Under the pieces are notes generated by a model. It did not search any database, was not told the DNA's origin, and saw only the letters and a program-made list of their open reading frames with translations. Source: Bacteroidaceae bacterium (GTDB lineage Bacteria; Bacteroidota; Bacteroidia; Bacteroidales; Bacteroidaceae). Taken from it: DNA of 64,000 nt. Each line of letters begins with the position of its first letter. The stretch's first letter is position 1. Location: NCBI GenBank assembly GCA_017524545.1, contig JAFXVN010000072.1, positions 1 to 64,000 on the forward strand, written 5' to 3'. The position numbers and the translations under genes are program-made. Positions 49,115-58,394 of the stretch are shown in pieces.

Positions 49115-50084
49115 ACGCTTTCAGCAGGCGGTTGTACTCTTTCCTTGAAATCTGAATCACAGTGCCGTGGCGGGGGGTGAAGCTCCCCGTCGTCGCGGTG
49201 TTCTGCACGAAGGTGAAGCTTTGCAGGTCGTCGCTGCGGGTGAACTGGTAGTGTCCGCTGCGGTAGCAGTCGTACATCAGGCACCAGCCGCCGCCGATGA
49301 GCGGGAACACGCCGGCTCCCTCCACATCCTCCTTAGTTGTCTCGCAGAAGCCGTCGCGGAGCGTCCAGGTCTTCGGGCTGTGCAGGTCGCGGAAGGTATA
49401 TTGCCGGATGCCCTTGTGACTTCCGTCGGCCTCCGTCTTGAAGAAGAGGTGGAAGATTCCGTCGCCAGTCTGTACGATGTCGGTGTCGATGGCGGGGGCA
49501 TGGAAGTCGAACAGCACTTGCGGCTCGCCCTCCAACTGACTGAAGTCGGCATTGGCATAGCACCAATAGACGCGGTCGTAGGGGATGGAGCCCTCTTCGG
49601 TCAGCAGAGAGAAATAGACCATGTACTTGCCTGCCGCCTCGTCGTAGATGGTCTGCGGCGCCCAGACGCGGGTCACGTCCGCAAAGTGTGTCCCACGGAA
49701 GCGGTCGGGGAAGTGGACGGTGTGGTGCTCCCAGTGAACCAGGTCGCGCGAGCGGAGCAGCACCATGCCTCTGTTGCTGCTCCAGCCGAGGGACGAGCGC
49801 ATGTCGGTGGCCACCATGCGGAACCATCCGTCGCGGCAGCGGAGTATGTGCGGGTCGCGGACACCTCCAGCCCGTGCAATGCTGTCGCTCCCCACAATGG
49901 GCTTCCCATCGTTCAGGGGCGTATAGTTGAACCCGTCGTCGCTGACGGCAAAGCAAATCTGCTCCTGCTCAGGAGCATTGCCTGTGAAGTAGGCAAAGAG
50001 GTACTTCGACATTTTCCGCGCTTCGCAAGGCGTCGCCGCCAGAATCGCAAGCGCCACGATTGTCAGATAACGCATAACGGACAT
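49080..50084 (-). CDS. GH43-like secreted glycosidase
   Basis: 334 residues with a signal peptide (MRYLTIVALAILAATPCEA). A five-bladed propeller of GH43 type is indicated by GGVRDPHILRCRDGWFRMVATDM, DLVHWEHH, VWAPQTIYDEAAGKYMVYFSL, DTDIVQTGDGIFHLFFKTE and EGAGVFPL; the acidic residues in RDPH, APQ/E and EGAG fit the catalytic triad positions. Likely an arabinofuranosidase, xylosidase or relative. It is convergent with the GH27 gene and overlaps it by 35 bases at the 3' end. Confidence 0.8.
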   Translation of the reverse strand: MSVMRYLTIVALAILAATPCEARKMSKYLFAYFTGNAPEQEQICFAVSDDGFNYTPLNDGKPIVGSDSIARAGGVRDPHILRCRDGWFRMVATDMRSSLGWSSNRGMVLLRSRDLVHWEHHTVHFPDRFRGTHFADVTRVWAPQTIYDEAAGKYMVYFSLLTEEGSIPYDRVYWCYANADFSQLEGEPQVLFDFHAPAIDTDIVQTGDGIFHLFFKTEADGSHKGIRQYTFRDLHSPKTWTLRDGFCETTKEDVEGAGVFPLIGGGWCLMYDCYRSGHYQFTRSDDLQSFTFVQNTATTGSFTPRHGTVIQISRKEYNRLLKAFTSPQPSCHRE

Positions 50085-50117
50085 GATGATAAGGAATTGT
50101 GTTAAGGAAGTAAGTGT

Positions 50118-50840
50118 TTATTTCTTTGAGAGCCGCTTGAACTCTTTCTTCGCCTTGGCGAGCTGCTCCATGAAGTCGTCGTTGTTGAGCAGGGCGGGGA
50201 GAACCAGTGCACCGACCATCTGTCCAGCCTTGACATCGCTGTAGTGGTGGTAGCCCACAATCCAGCGGCTCTCACCGAAGTCCAGGCCGCGCTTGTAGAG
50301 CTGGTTCTGCCTTTCGGGGTTGATGGTGGCGAGAACCATCGATACTGCTACGCCTGTTGCGCTGTGCCCCGACACGTAGCTGCCGTTGTTGCGCAGGTGC
50401 TCCTCGGCCTCAGGCACAGCCGTCGGTTCGTTGTAGAGGGCATACGGGCGTGTGCGTTTGTAGAGGTTCTTCGTGCAGCGTGTGGCATAGCTTCCGGCAT
50501 CCTCCTTCATCCTGTTGATGAGCGCATAGATTTCCGGTGTGTTCTCCTTGGAGAGCTTCATGCCGAAAGCCTCGGAGAAGACTTCGAGGATGTTGTCGGT
50601 CGAGGTGTTGGCATCCTTCACGGCCTGCTTGCCGCGCTCCGTCGGGCGGAGCGTCTTGCCGTACTGGTACATGTGGAAGTCTTGCTCGAACAGCAGCGAA
50701 CCGAATGCCGGCGGTGCGCCGATGAACATGGTGTCGAGCGGAGCCTCCTCCTTCGTCAGGTAGTGGTTGGACTGTCCGTAGGCGGCAATAACCGCGAACG
50801 ATAATGCGATGATGCTAATTACTTTTTTCATGGGTTTCAT
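50118..50840 (-). CDS. PAP2-family acid phosphatase, secreted
   Basis: 240 residues from the ATG at 50840, with a signal peptide (MKKVISIIALSFAVIAAYGQ). The three PAP2 motifs are present: KNLYKRTRPY, GSYVSGHSA and SRWIVGYHHYSDV. The gene resembles class A non-specific acid phosphatases of the periplasm. The longer frame to 50921 runs through the promoter box at 50866-50873, so the shorter start is used. Confidence 0.88.
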   Translation of the reverse strand: MKPMKKVISIIALSFAVIAAYGQSNHYLTKEEAPLDTMFIGAPPAFGSLLFEQDFHMYQYGKTLRPTERGKQAVKDANTSTDNILEVFSEAFGMKLSKENTPEIYALINRMKEDAGSYATRCTKNLYKRTRPYALYNEPTAVPEAEEHLRNNGSYVSGHSATGVAVSMVLATINPERQNQLYKRGLDFGESRWIVGYHHYSDVKAGQMVGALVLPALLNNDDFMEQLAKAKKEFKRLSKK

Positions 50841-50865
50841 TCGTTTAAGTGGGTTACTTTGCCTG

Positions 50866-50873
50866 CAAAGGTA
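50866..50873 (-). promoter_or_regulatory. -7 element of the PAP2 gene
   Basis: CAAAGGTA on the plus strand, 26 bases before the start; followed upstream by an AT-rich repeat block (gtgaaaag words, 50879-50912). Confidence 0.65.
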
Positions 50874-50932
50874 CGAAAAAAAGTGAAAAGTGAAAGGTGA
50901 AAAGTGAAAAATTGTTCCCACGCGGCGGTCTA

Positions 50933-51385
50933 TTAAGGCATGAGCGATTCCAGAAGCCGCTCACAGCCTTCGCTGATGTCGCGCCAGGCGGCCTCGAAGT
51001 CTCTGGTGTACCACGGGTCTGCCACATCGCCTCCCCGGTCGGTGTAGTCCAGCAGCTTGTGGATTTTCCCTTCGGGGTCGCCTCCGCAGATGCACGTCAT
51101 GTTGCGGATGTTGTAGCTGTCCATTCCTATCAGCAGGTCGAACTCGTTGTAGTCGCTTCGCGTTATTTGCCGGGCAATCTTTCCCTTGCACGAAATGCCA
51201 TGCTCTGCCAGTTTGCGCCTGGCGGGCAGATAGACCTCGCAGCCAATCTCTTCCGTCGAAGTGGCTGCCGACTCGATGTAGAATTTGTCCCCGAGTCCTG
51301 CCTTCTTCACCATATCCTTCATCACGAACTCAGCCATCGGGCTGCGGCAGATGTTCCCGTGACAGACAAAAAGTATTCGTTTCAT
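50933..51385 (-). CDS. Low-molecular-weight protein tyrosine phosphatase
   Basis: 150 residues. The P-loop CHGNICRSP (Cys8, Arg14) opens the protein and the general acid lies in DPWYTRDF near the end, as in LMW-PTPs. These cytoplasmic enzymes dephosphorylate tyrosine kinases of polysaccharide export or arsenate-like substrates. The start is placed at the ATG at 51385; a TTG at 51394 is less likely. It follows the restriction gene by 11 bases and may be read with it. Confidence 0.88.
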   Translation of the reverse strand: MKRILFVCHGNICRSPMAEFVMKDMVKKAGLGDKFYIESAATSTEEIGCEVYLPARRKLAEHGISCKGKIARQITRSDYNEFDLLIGMDSYNIRNMTCICGGDPEGKIHKLLDYTDRGGDVADPWYTRDFEAAWRDISEGCERLLESLMP

Positions 51386-51396
51386 ATATTTCAATT

Positions 51397-54084
51397 TTAA
51401 CTATTGGACAAGATGTATTGAAATGAAAATGTCCTGTCAACCACATCATGTGGAACGAGGACGTACTTCCATGGCTTCCCTTCGTTGGCTGTTGTGTACC
51501 CAGTCACCACTTTGCAATAGTTCTCCGCAGCCTCTTTCTTTGCCAGTACTTCGTCAGTTGTCATCTCTTTACGCATTTTGGTTTCAATCATGTAGATATA
51601 GGCAGCGGTTTCAACGATGAAGTCTGGCTCATAAAGGTGTGCGCCGCTATCCCAATAAATGCGGAACTGACCAGGGACTGGACGTAACCACCTGATGACG
51701 GAATTATCCGTTTCCAGCACGAAAGCGAAATCCAATTCTGTAGAGCTGTCGAATTTGTATTGCAGATAATAGGACTTCAGAAAGCCTGTAAAGATAATTT
51801 TGGGACCCCAAGACTTCTGGGCTACAGGAATCTTGTAATCTTGTCTGCCGTATGCTGTATCTTCTGTCAAATGCTGTTCGCGCAAACCAGTGAATGGCAA
51901 AACTCTTGAATGTCCTGTCTCGATCTTTTCCAACGTGAAGTGTTGTTCCATTTGCCTGTAAATTGCACTCGCGATGGCTTTTCTGAATTGATGCACCTTG
52001 TTAACAAGGTTTACGTCTTCGCCCGTATCTTTTCCAACGGCTTCCACAGCCTGCCCTGCCAACTTGTACAGCAGTTCGGAGTTCTCGTCGTAGTCAATCT
52101 CGTCAATGTCCATCAATTGCATTACAATCTGTCTGACAGGGTCGCCATAGAAACCGCTCAATTGTGCTTGCAGCGTCTCCACTTCATCGTTTACCAAGCC
52201 GATGCGCAAAATTTCCGCCTTCAGGTCTGGCAACGAGAATCCAGATGTCGTGTCCAGGTCAAAGTCGTGGAAAACGGCCTTTGCAACGGGTTGCTCAATA
52301 ACAACACGTGGAATCTCAATGATGTTATTGACGAAGTCCTCTGTGACAGCTTTCAGCACAGTCTCCACTTGCGCTATCTGTTCTGCGGCTTCCTGTTCTG
52401 CAAACAAAGGATTGGATACCTGTGCTTTTTCTTTTATCAGGTCGATGGTAACTTGTCTTATCTTCTTCAGGTTCTCTGGCTTCTTCAACTCCTCCTTGCT
52501 CTTCACTTGTGTGTTAAGTTTGGGAATGGCTTCCCATACCGCCATTCTTGCATCATAGAGTGATTGAGCCTTGGCCTTTTCATACTGTGTAGTCGCCTTT
52601 TCCTTTTGTTCCTGAAATTTCTGTTGAATAGCTGTCTGTCCCGAAACGACCGTACTTGTATTGGGCTTCAAGTCTTCATCATCCAGTTCCACAAAGCTGA
52701 CCTTGTTGAGCAACGAGTTCGGGTCTTTTGCCCTTTTGACAACCTCTTCAAAGTTTTCATGGGCAATGACGGTCAGCTTATCCACCTCATCATTTCCCGT
52801 CCGTTTGCCACCGTATGGCAAACGCAAGCCTCTCCCTATGGTCTGCTCTACCAGCGTAATGGCATCTGCCGCCCGAAGTGGAACAATGGTATAAAGGTTT
52901 GTCACATCCCACCCTTCTTTCAGCATGTTCACGTGCACGACAATCTCAATCTTGTTGTCTGGCTTTTCGAGTGTCACGAACTGCTGGTCTATTTCATCAT
53001 CCTTTTTCGTAGAACTGTCTATCTGGAGCACCTTGCCTTTATACTTCCCGTCATAAATTTTGTTCTCTATTAAGTCAACAGTATCCTTGGCGTGTTGAAT
53101 GTTCTTGCATACAACCAAGATAAACGGCTTCACCAATGGCACATTGTTTTCCTTGGCATACAACTCCAAATGTAGTTTCGTATGTTCATGCACACTGATA
53201 GCATCTTCCAGCTTCAGCACATCCAACTCTTCGGGCAGTTGGTCTTTCTTTTCAAAGTTCTTGCGTTTGGCTATTGTTGGATTCTTCACATATTTCCCCT
53301 CTGCCAGCGCCTCGGCAAGATTGTATTCAAACACAATGTTCTTGAACGCTTTGCCTTTTTCGTCGTAGGGAGTGGCTGTCATTTCCAAACCGAGGATGGG
53401 GCGAAGCTCGTTAATGGCCTTGCGAGAGGCATCGGCATGGTAACGGTGAGCTTCATCCATCAGTATCACAAGGTTATCAAGCCCAGCAAGGTATTTGAAA
53501 TATGATTGTCCCAAATACTCGCTCAGCCGTTTCATCTTGGGCGTTCCCTTCTTCGACTCCTTGTTGTCTGTGTTGAACTTGGAGATGTTGAACACGTTGA
53601 TTTGTATTTCCTTCTCCCCAAACAATTGGTTAGAGCTTGCCTGTTCATAGTTGTCCCCAGTGATGACGACGGGCTGGTTATGCACAAACTCAGCAATGCC
53701 CTTGAACACATACTTCTCATACGACGGGTCGCCGAAGTCGCGTATCAGCTTCTCATAGAGAGTCAGGTTGGGGGCCAACACAAAGAAATGACGGATGCCC
53801 TTCTTCAAATACAGATAGGCTATGCAAGCGCCCATCAGCCTTGTCTTGCCAATGCCCGTGGCAATGGAGAAGGCAAACGAAGGGAACTCACGTTCAAAGT
53901 CGCGGCACAACGGACACACCTTCTGTGCCTTTTCCAACTCTCCATTGATGAAAGCCTCGTTCTCTTCCTGAGCAGGCTTCTTCAGCGACAGTTCATCCGT
54001 CAGCTTCACCACGACATCCAATGCCCTGCCCAAAGGCTCCCGCAAAGACATCCGTTGCTTGATATTGTTGGCTATTATGTTCAT
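51397..54084 (-). CDS. res: Type III restriction enzyme Res subunit
   Basis: 895 residues. Superfamily 2 helicase motifs are clear: SIATGIGKTRL (Walker A, about residues 73-83), LMDEAHRYH (DEAH box), LEMTATPYDEKG and VEQTIGRGLRLP (motif VI). The C-terminal nuclease region contains YEPDFIVETAAYIYMIETKMR, a PD-ExK-type site. With Mod this enzyme cuts foreign DNA after translocation. It is separated from the other genes of the locus by a 114-base gap where no clear minus-strand promoter is seen. Confidence 0.88.
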   Translation of the reverse strand: MNIIANNIKQRMSLREPLGRALDVVVKLTDELSLKKPAQEENEAFINGELEKAQKVCPLCRDFEREFPSFAFSIATGIGKTRLMGACIAYLYLKKGIRHFFVLAPNLTLYEKLIRDFGDPSYEKYVFKGIAEFVHNQPVVITGDNYEQASSNQLFGEKEIQINVFNISKFNTDNKESKKGTPKMKRLSEYLGQSYFKYLAGLDNLVILMDEAHRYHADASRKAINELRPILGLEMTATPYDEKGKAFKNIVFEYNLAEALAEGKYVKNPTIAKRKNFEKKDQLPEELDVLKLEDAISVHEHTKLHLELYAKENNVPLVKPFILVVCKNIQHAKDTVDLIENKIYDGKYKGKVLQIDSSTKKDDEIDQQFVTLEKPDNKIEIVVHVNMLKEGWDVTNLYTIVPLRAADAITLVEQTIGRGLRLPYGGKRTGNDEVDKLTVIAHENFEEVVKRAKDPNSLLNKVSFVELDDEDLKPNTSTVVSGQTAIQQKFQEQKEKATTQYEKAKAQSLYDARMAVWEAIPKLNTQVKSKEELKKPENLKKIRQVTIDLIKEKAQVSNPLFAEQEAAEQIAQVETVLKAVTEDFVNNIIEIPRVVIEQPVAKAVFHDFDLDTTSGFSLPDLKAEILRIGLVNDEVETLQAQLSGFYGDPVRQIVMQLMDIDEIDYDENSELLYKLAGQAVEAVGKDTGEDVNLVNKVHQFRKAIASAIYRQMEQHFTLEKIETGHSRVLPFTGLREQHLTEDTAYGRQDYKIPVAQKSWGPKIIFTGFLKSYYLQYKFDSSTELDFAFVLETDNSVIRWLRPVPGQFRIYWDSGAHLYEPDFIVETAAYIYMIETKMRKEMTTDEVLAKKEAAENYCKVVTGYTTANEGKPWKYVLVPHDVVDRTFSFQYILSNS

Positions 54085-54198
54085 ACTTGTGTTAAAAAAT
54101 CTTTATTATTGTTACCTTTTTCTTGTTAATACATAAAAAAGCATTAACTTTGCACCATCTCACCAACCATGCGTTGAAAGAGAAACGGGGGCGGTTTT
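54085..54198. other. Gap before res with a plus-strand promoter-like box
   Basis: TAacTTTG at 54144-54151 on the plus strand points away from res and no gene follows it; it could give a short antisense RNA. A GCGGTAAAAAACCGC-like hairpin lies at about 54190-54205. Confidence 0.35.
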
Positions 54199-54696
54199 TT
54201 ACCGCTCCTTGCATTTTATGTACGATTCATACTCTTTCAGGAGTTTCTTTTCTCGGAAGTCATAAGTCACCAAATACGCTGTCCATGGAAGAACATAATT
54301 TTTCTCTTTTCGTAATACGACAAGATAATGTTCTGCTTCATGATAAATAAGGATATTAGTTTTTCCGCTACGAGTATTCTCCCAAACCTTAAGGTATGGA
54401 TGCTCTGATTTTTTTATCATTTCAGCAGGCCATTGGATTCGTTCCAAACGACGCATGTCTGGCTCTCGCTCGTCTTCATTTTCTCCTTCTGAGGTCATGT
54501 GCCAAAAAGTAGCTTCTTTTCCTTTATAAAGAGGGTGTTTCTTTAGTCCTAATCTGATACCACGAAATACAGGACGATGTTCAATAAAGTCATGCTTGAA
54601 CAACTCATATACGGCTTCAAGATAACGAGCAAAATCACCTCCATAATCGGACAGTTCTATTAGCGAAGGTAATTCAAAGTATTCTTTGTCAGCCAT
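54199..54696 (-). CDS. Small protein of the restriction locus, unassigned
   Basis: 165 residues, not firmly recognised. Notable stretches are KHPLYKGKEATFWHMTSEGENEDEREPDMRRLERIQWP and KNILIYHEAEHYLVVLRKEKNYVLPWTAYLVTY. The layout of a small alpha/beta protein with HxT, RR-RI and late TAY motifs recalls RelE/colicin-like nuclease folds of phage-linked proteins, but I cannot prove this. It overlaps the DUF3800 gene by 8 bases, so it belongs to the same transcript. Confidence 0.5.
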   Translation of the reverse strand: MADKEYFELPSLIELSDYGGDFARYLEAVYELFKHDFIEHRPVFRGIRLGLKKHPLYKGKEATFWHMTSEGENEDEREPDMRRLERIQWPAEMIKKSEHPYLKVWENTRSGKTNILIYHEAEHYLVVLRKEKNYVLPWTAYLVTYDFREKKLLKEYESYIKCKER

Positions 54697-55396
54697 TAGC
54701 CCCCCTCCATATAAAGATGTTGAATTTATTTTCCCGATAAAGGGTGCTCGACATCAGAGTGTATCCGCTTCGCTGTTTTATGCGTTCAATAAGAGCCAAC
54801 TTCGCCTTACTTGTTTTCATTCCACGGTGGACGTATGTCAATGCCCCAATTAACAAATCCGCTAAACCGAGAAGTTCCACTTCATGTGAACGAATCTGTT
54901 GTACCCTGTTTATTAGTTCACGGTTGAAATCATAATGGGAATTACATAGGTATTCATGTAGCTTTTCCACCTTTTTCTGTCCACGGGTATCTTTGATGTC
55001 CAAATATATATTGAAACGACAATTAGGTTCAAAAATTGTTTTCAACATTGTAAAATACATCTTGTAATAAAACTCATCATGGGTCTGATGAAAAGTTTTA
55101 TGGTCAAGTTTTCGTTTGTCTGGTATGACTACAACGCGAAAATGTAATTCGCTATTATCAAAGAAATAGTTGACCAAATCAAGGTAATAAGGAAGTTGTG
55201 CAGGTGATACTTTGTTCCACTTTATTTCCGCATTGTGAGCTATTCCATGCTCAGATTTTATCTCGCGGATACGTGCAAAGATTTGTTTCTTTTTCTCTTC
55301 TGCACACCATATTCCACCTATAGCCATGGCGAAGTCCCGATTTCTGCCATTCTCTAAATGGCAGCTTTCATCACAATATATATTGTAGATATTCAT
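54689..55396 (-). CDS. DUF3800 protein (RNase H-like fold)
   Basis: 235 residues. The DUF3800 pattern is clear: YNIYCDESCHLE at the start (catalytic-type Asp-Glu), AEIKWNKV, NIYLDIKDTRG, and ELLGLADLLIGALTYV with the last acidic residue. DUF3800 proteins have an RNase H-like fold and are frequent in defence and mobile regions, and several are parts of phage-resistance systems. Here the gene lies 15 bases after mod. Confidence 0.85.
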   Translation of the reverse strand: MNIYNIYCDESCHLENGRNRDFAMAIGGIWCAEEKKKQIFARIREIKSEHGIAHNAEIKWNKVSPAQLPYYLDLVNYFFDNSELHFRVVVIPDKRKLDHKTFHQTHDEFYYKMYFTMLKTIFEPNCRFNIYLDIKDTRGQKKVEKLHEYLCNSHYDFNRELINRVQQIRSHEVELLGLADLLIGALTYVHRGMKTSKAKLALIERIKQRSGYTLMSSTLYRENKFNIFIWRGANG

Positions 55397-55411
55397 GTTG
55401 ATTAAAAATGA

Positions 55412-57250
55412 TTAAAATAACGTCCCTTGGATTGGTTTCTTTTCTTTTACGGGAGGCTCTTCCTCGGTGGCTTCTTCTTCGATGAAATGATCATCTTCTT
55501 CAAGGTCAAGCTGGGGCATGTCGATGATGTTCAGGGAATAGTCATCTTTGTTGAACTCGCAGCGGCCGAGGAGCATCTGGGGGATTTTCTTGACGGTGAT
55601 GCGAGGATGATGGGTTGTACAGGCATTCTGGAAGGAGGTGCAGCAAATGAGGAGGCTTTCGTCCTCGGTCATTGTCTCGCTGATGGCATCAAGGCTCTCC
55701 ACTGTCAGGAACTGGGTTGTGGTGTAGATATAATCATGCTCAGAGCTTTGGCCTTGTTTCCAGTAGAGCGAAGCATCGGGCTGATAGGTATAACCCTCCT
55801 GTTTTGCCATCGCTGCGGCCAGCATATCGGCATTATAGTCCTTGTTGATGATGAGGTTGCCAAACTTGTCATGTTTTAGCAAGCTTGGAGCCAGCTCGTA
55901 GAACTTAAAGCCACTGCCGCCTTTCCAATTCTGAGCCTTACTGATGCCGCCTTGGTCTGTGCCGTCTGTCACCATTTTCAGACGGGGGTAACAATGGGTA
56001 TAAGCATGGTTGCCCAATTCTATACCTATATATCTTCTTCCCATCTTTTGGGCAACGGCAGCAGTCGTGCCAGAGCCGAGAAAGCTGTCAAGGACAAGGT
56101 CACCTGGATTGGTGCACATTTCCACAACTCGACCAATTAAATATTCTGGCTTTTTCCCTTTTGGAAATTGAACATTTCCTTCTTTAGTTAAGTTGTTCAG
56201 ATGAGATGACAAATTCCAATATGTACCTTGGATATCTTTTTTATATAGAACACCATCTTTTATTTCGCCAATGTCCTTAAGCCACGCAAACAATCTGCAC
56301 TTATCTCCTTTATAAAACTGTTCATACAATAAGCCTTTGTTTCGTCCTGTTTTAGGAATATATTCTATTGAAACGAGGTCGTCATGGATAGAGTTTTTTT
56401 CCTTAAAATCAATGATGCGCGTTCTAATTGATGTCTGAGCATCTTTTGCTTCAAAAATACTTTTACTATATTTATAATAAACATCTTTTTCAGAAAGGTG
56501 CTCATCTTCCATAACTTGTTTTATAGATTTAATAATATATCCAGCTCTTCTATAAATCTTGATTTCGTTTCCATCTCCATCTAAGGCGGAACCTATATAC
56601 TCTTTGTTTCCCTTATTAACAATTACAGAGGTGTAATGCCAACTGATACCATTTTTCCTGCATTGGCATACCACATCATACATCTCTGTATATTCATAAG
56701 CAGCACTAAACATGGGAAGCTTGCTATAGTCTTTTGCATACAATAAGATGTATTCACAATTCTTCTTTAGTCTTTTGTCTTCGCCTCCTCCAGAAGCACC
56801 AGCAGTACTCTTCATATTGACAGAAATCATATTAACGAAATTATTTCTGCCAAAAATTTCGTCACATAAGACTTTAAGATATGCTTGTTCTTCATCATCT
56901 ATTTGTATCCAAATGCAACCATCTTCAGATAGCAAGCGTTGAAGAAAGAGCAAACGTTCTTTCATTAATCCTAACCAGATAGAATGTTCAATACTATCAT
57001 CGTAAAAATCGAAAGCATTTCCCGTATTGTACGGCGGATCAATATAGATACACTTCACCTTTCCTGAATACTCCTGCTCCAGGGCTTTTAGTGCCAATAG
57101 GTTGTCTCCGTGAATGAGCATGTTGCCACTCTCGGTATCACCGTAGCTGTATTTGGGGTCTTCGATAAGGATACGCGGCTCTATGGCTTCTCGTTCCTCA
57201 TCCTTCCCAATCCACGTCAGTTCTAACTTCTGTAATCTATTTTGATTCAT
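55412..57250 (-). CDS. mod: Type III DNA methyltransferase Mod
   Basis: 612 residues, beta-class N6-adenine methyltransferase order: DPPYNTGN (Asp71-Tyr74) before DSFLGSGTTAAVA (SAM-binding, about residue 395). Between them lies the target-recognition domain. The middle part (roughly 56150-57000) is visibly more AT-rich than both ends, suggesting that the recognition domain was exchanged. The start overlaps the membrane protein gene by 4 bases. Works with Res as a type III system. Confidence 0.92.
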   Translation of the reverse strand: MNQNRLQKLELTWIGKDEEREAIEPRILIEDPKYSYGDTESGNMLIHGDNLLALKALEQEYSGKVKCIYIDPPYNTGNAFDFYDDSIEHSIWLGLMKERLLFLQRLLSEDGCIWIQIDDEEQAYLKVLCDEIFGRNNFVNMISVNMKSTAGASGGGEDKRLKKNCEYILLYAKDYSKLPMFSAAYEYTEMYDVVCQCRKNGISWHYTSVIVNKGNKEYIGSALDGDGNEIKIYRRAGYIIKSIKQVMEDEHLSEKDVYYKYSKSIFEAKDAQTSIRTRIIDFKEKNSIHDDLVSIEYIPKTGRNKGLLYEQFYKGDKCRLFAWLKDIGEIKDGVLYKKDIQGTYWNLSSHLNNLTKEGNVQFPKGKKPEYLIGRVVEMCTNPGDLVLDSFLGSGTTAAVAQKMGRRYIGIELGNHAYTHCYPRLKMVTDGTDQGGISKAQNWKGGSGFKFYELAPSLLKHDKFGNLIINKDYNADMLAAAMAKQEGYTYQPDASLYWKQGQSSEHDYIYTTTQFLTVESLDAISETMTEDESLLICCTSFQNACTTHHPRITVKKIPQMLLGRCEFNKDDYSLNIIDMPQLDLEEDDHFIEEEATEEEPPVKEKKPIQGTLF

Positions 57251-58068
57251 ATATTATGACTTAGTTCTTTTTCTATTCTTATTTGTTCTTCACCAATACA
57301 ATTTACGGCAGCTTCTCTGTAGTTGTGGAAAAGTGTAGGAACAGAAGAAATTAATTGGTTGGCGATTGCAAAAACTTGATTGTAGTCTAGTTTGTCTTCA
57401 GGCTTAAGTCCTGCGAGGATATTTTTTAAGTTAATTGATGCGGTACTCGCCACAGATGGATTTTTATCAAAATCTTTTTTTGATACGTCTAAACAATAAT
57501 AAATAGCAATAACCTGTAGATCGTAAACAATAGCGGAATATATATCGTAAATTTCAATCCTTTTATTGTTATATGAAATTAAGTTATTGTTCTGTAATCG
57601 TCTTGGTGGCATCACTATGGCAACCTCTGTGTCCGTTTTTGTCAGGTTTTCAAAAACCTCTTTGATTTTTTGTTGTATCTTTCCTAAATCTTTACTTCGA
57701 ATAAGATCAATGATTTCTTTTAGGTAGTCTGCTTTATATGCATTTATATTGGCTATAGATGCGTTTCGAAAGGCATTTAACCATTGGCATTGTTGCTGAT
57801 ACGTTATGATATTTAGTTCAAATTGCCTATTGTTACTATTCTCTTGATGATTGTCCTTACGCTGGATAAACAAAATCATAAAAGCAATCGCAGAACTAAT
57901 AATAGCACCTGAATAGCATCCCCAAAAAGCCAACCAGCCATTACTCTCCCCCAATACTGGAGCGTTTATTGGAATTAATAATATGTAGTTTAATGCTATT
58001 GGGAATAATACTACTAAAATTAATCCTATAATAATAACCCACTTATATCTTATTGCAAATTCTTTCAT
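57247..58068 (-). CDS. Membrane protein in the restriction locus
   Basis: 273 residues with two N-terminal membrane segments (about 12-33 and 48-68) and a long helical cytoplasmic domain (residues 70-270). No known family was recognised. Its AT-rich base composition and overlaps with mod (4 bases) place it firmly in the operon. A membrane-attached effector or anchor is possible; many defence systems use two-helix membrane proteins to depolarise the cell, but no motif proves this. Confidence 0.6.
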   Translation of the reverse strand: MKEFAIRYKWVIIIGLILVVLFPIALNYILLIPINAPVLGESNGWLAFWGCYSGAIISSAIAFMILFIQRKDNHQENSNNRQFELNIITYQQQCQWLNAFRNASIANINAYKADYLKEIIDLIRSKDLGKIQQKIKEVFENLTKTDTEVAIVMPPRRLQNNNLISYNNKRIEIYDIYSAIVYDLQVIAIYYCLDVSKKDFDKNPSVASTASINLKNILAGLKPEDKLDYNQVFAIANQLISSVPTLFHNYREAAVNCIGEEQIRIEKELSHNI

Positions 58069-58085
58069 TCAATTATACTTGCTTT

Positions 58086-58394
58086 TTATTGTTCTCGATG
58101 ATAAATGACAATGCCTCTTCTGCTAATATGGTCAAGTAATTCTGGACTCTTCAGTTTGTGATAGAGAGAAATGTCAAACATGTATGGAAGTAATAAATCA
58201 TCAATGGCATTCATCATGTCAGTCAAATCATCTGTCGATAAACTCTTCCCTACTAATGTGATATCCACATCAGAGAAGGGCTTATATGTTCCTTTCGCAC
58301 GTGAACCATACAAGATGACTTTCTCTATATGAGGATTCTTTGCAAATGTATTGCAAAGAATAATCCATTGTTCATCCTTTAATCCGTATTTCAT
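58086..58394 (-). CDS. MNT-type nucleotidyltransferase (antitoxin)
   Basis: 102 residues with VILYGSRAKGTYKPFSDVDITLVG, the MNT GS...DxD signature at residues about 26-49. It overlaps the HEPN gene by 4 bases. In type VII toxin-antitoxin systems the MNT protein adds AMP to a tyrosine near the HEPN active site and blocks its RNase activity. Confidence 0.88.
   Translation of the reverse strand: MKYGLKDEQWIILCNTFAKNPHIEKVILYGSRAKGTYKPFSDVDITLVGKSLSTDDLTDMMNAIDDLLLPYMFDISLYHKLKSPELLDHISRRGIVIYHREQ

Noticed and set aside
54144-54180. Plus-strand gene after the promoter-like box
   Set aside because: The first ATG (54169) is followed by TGA after one codon; no coding frame continues.
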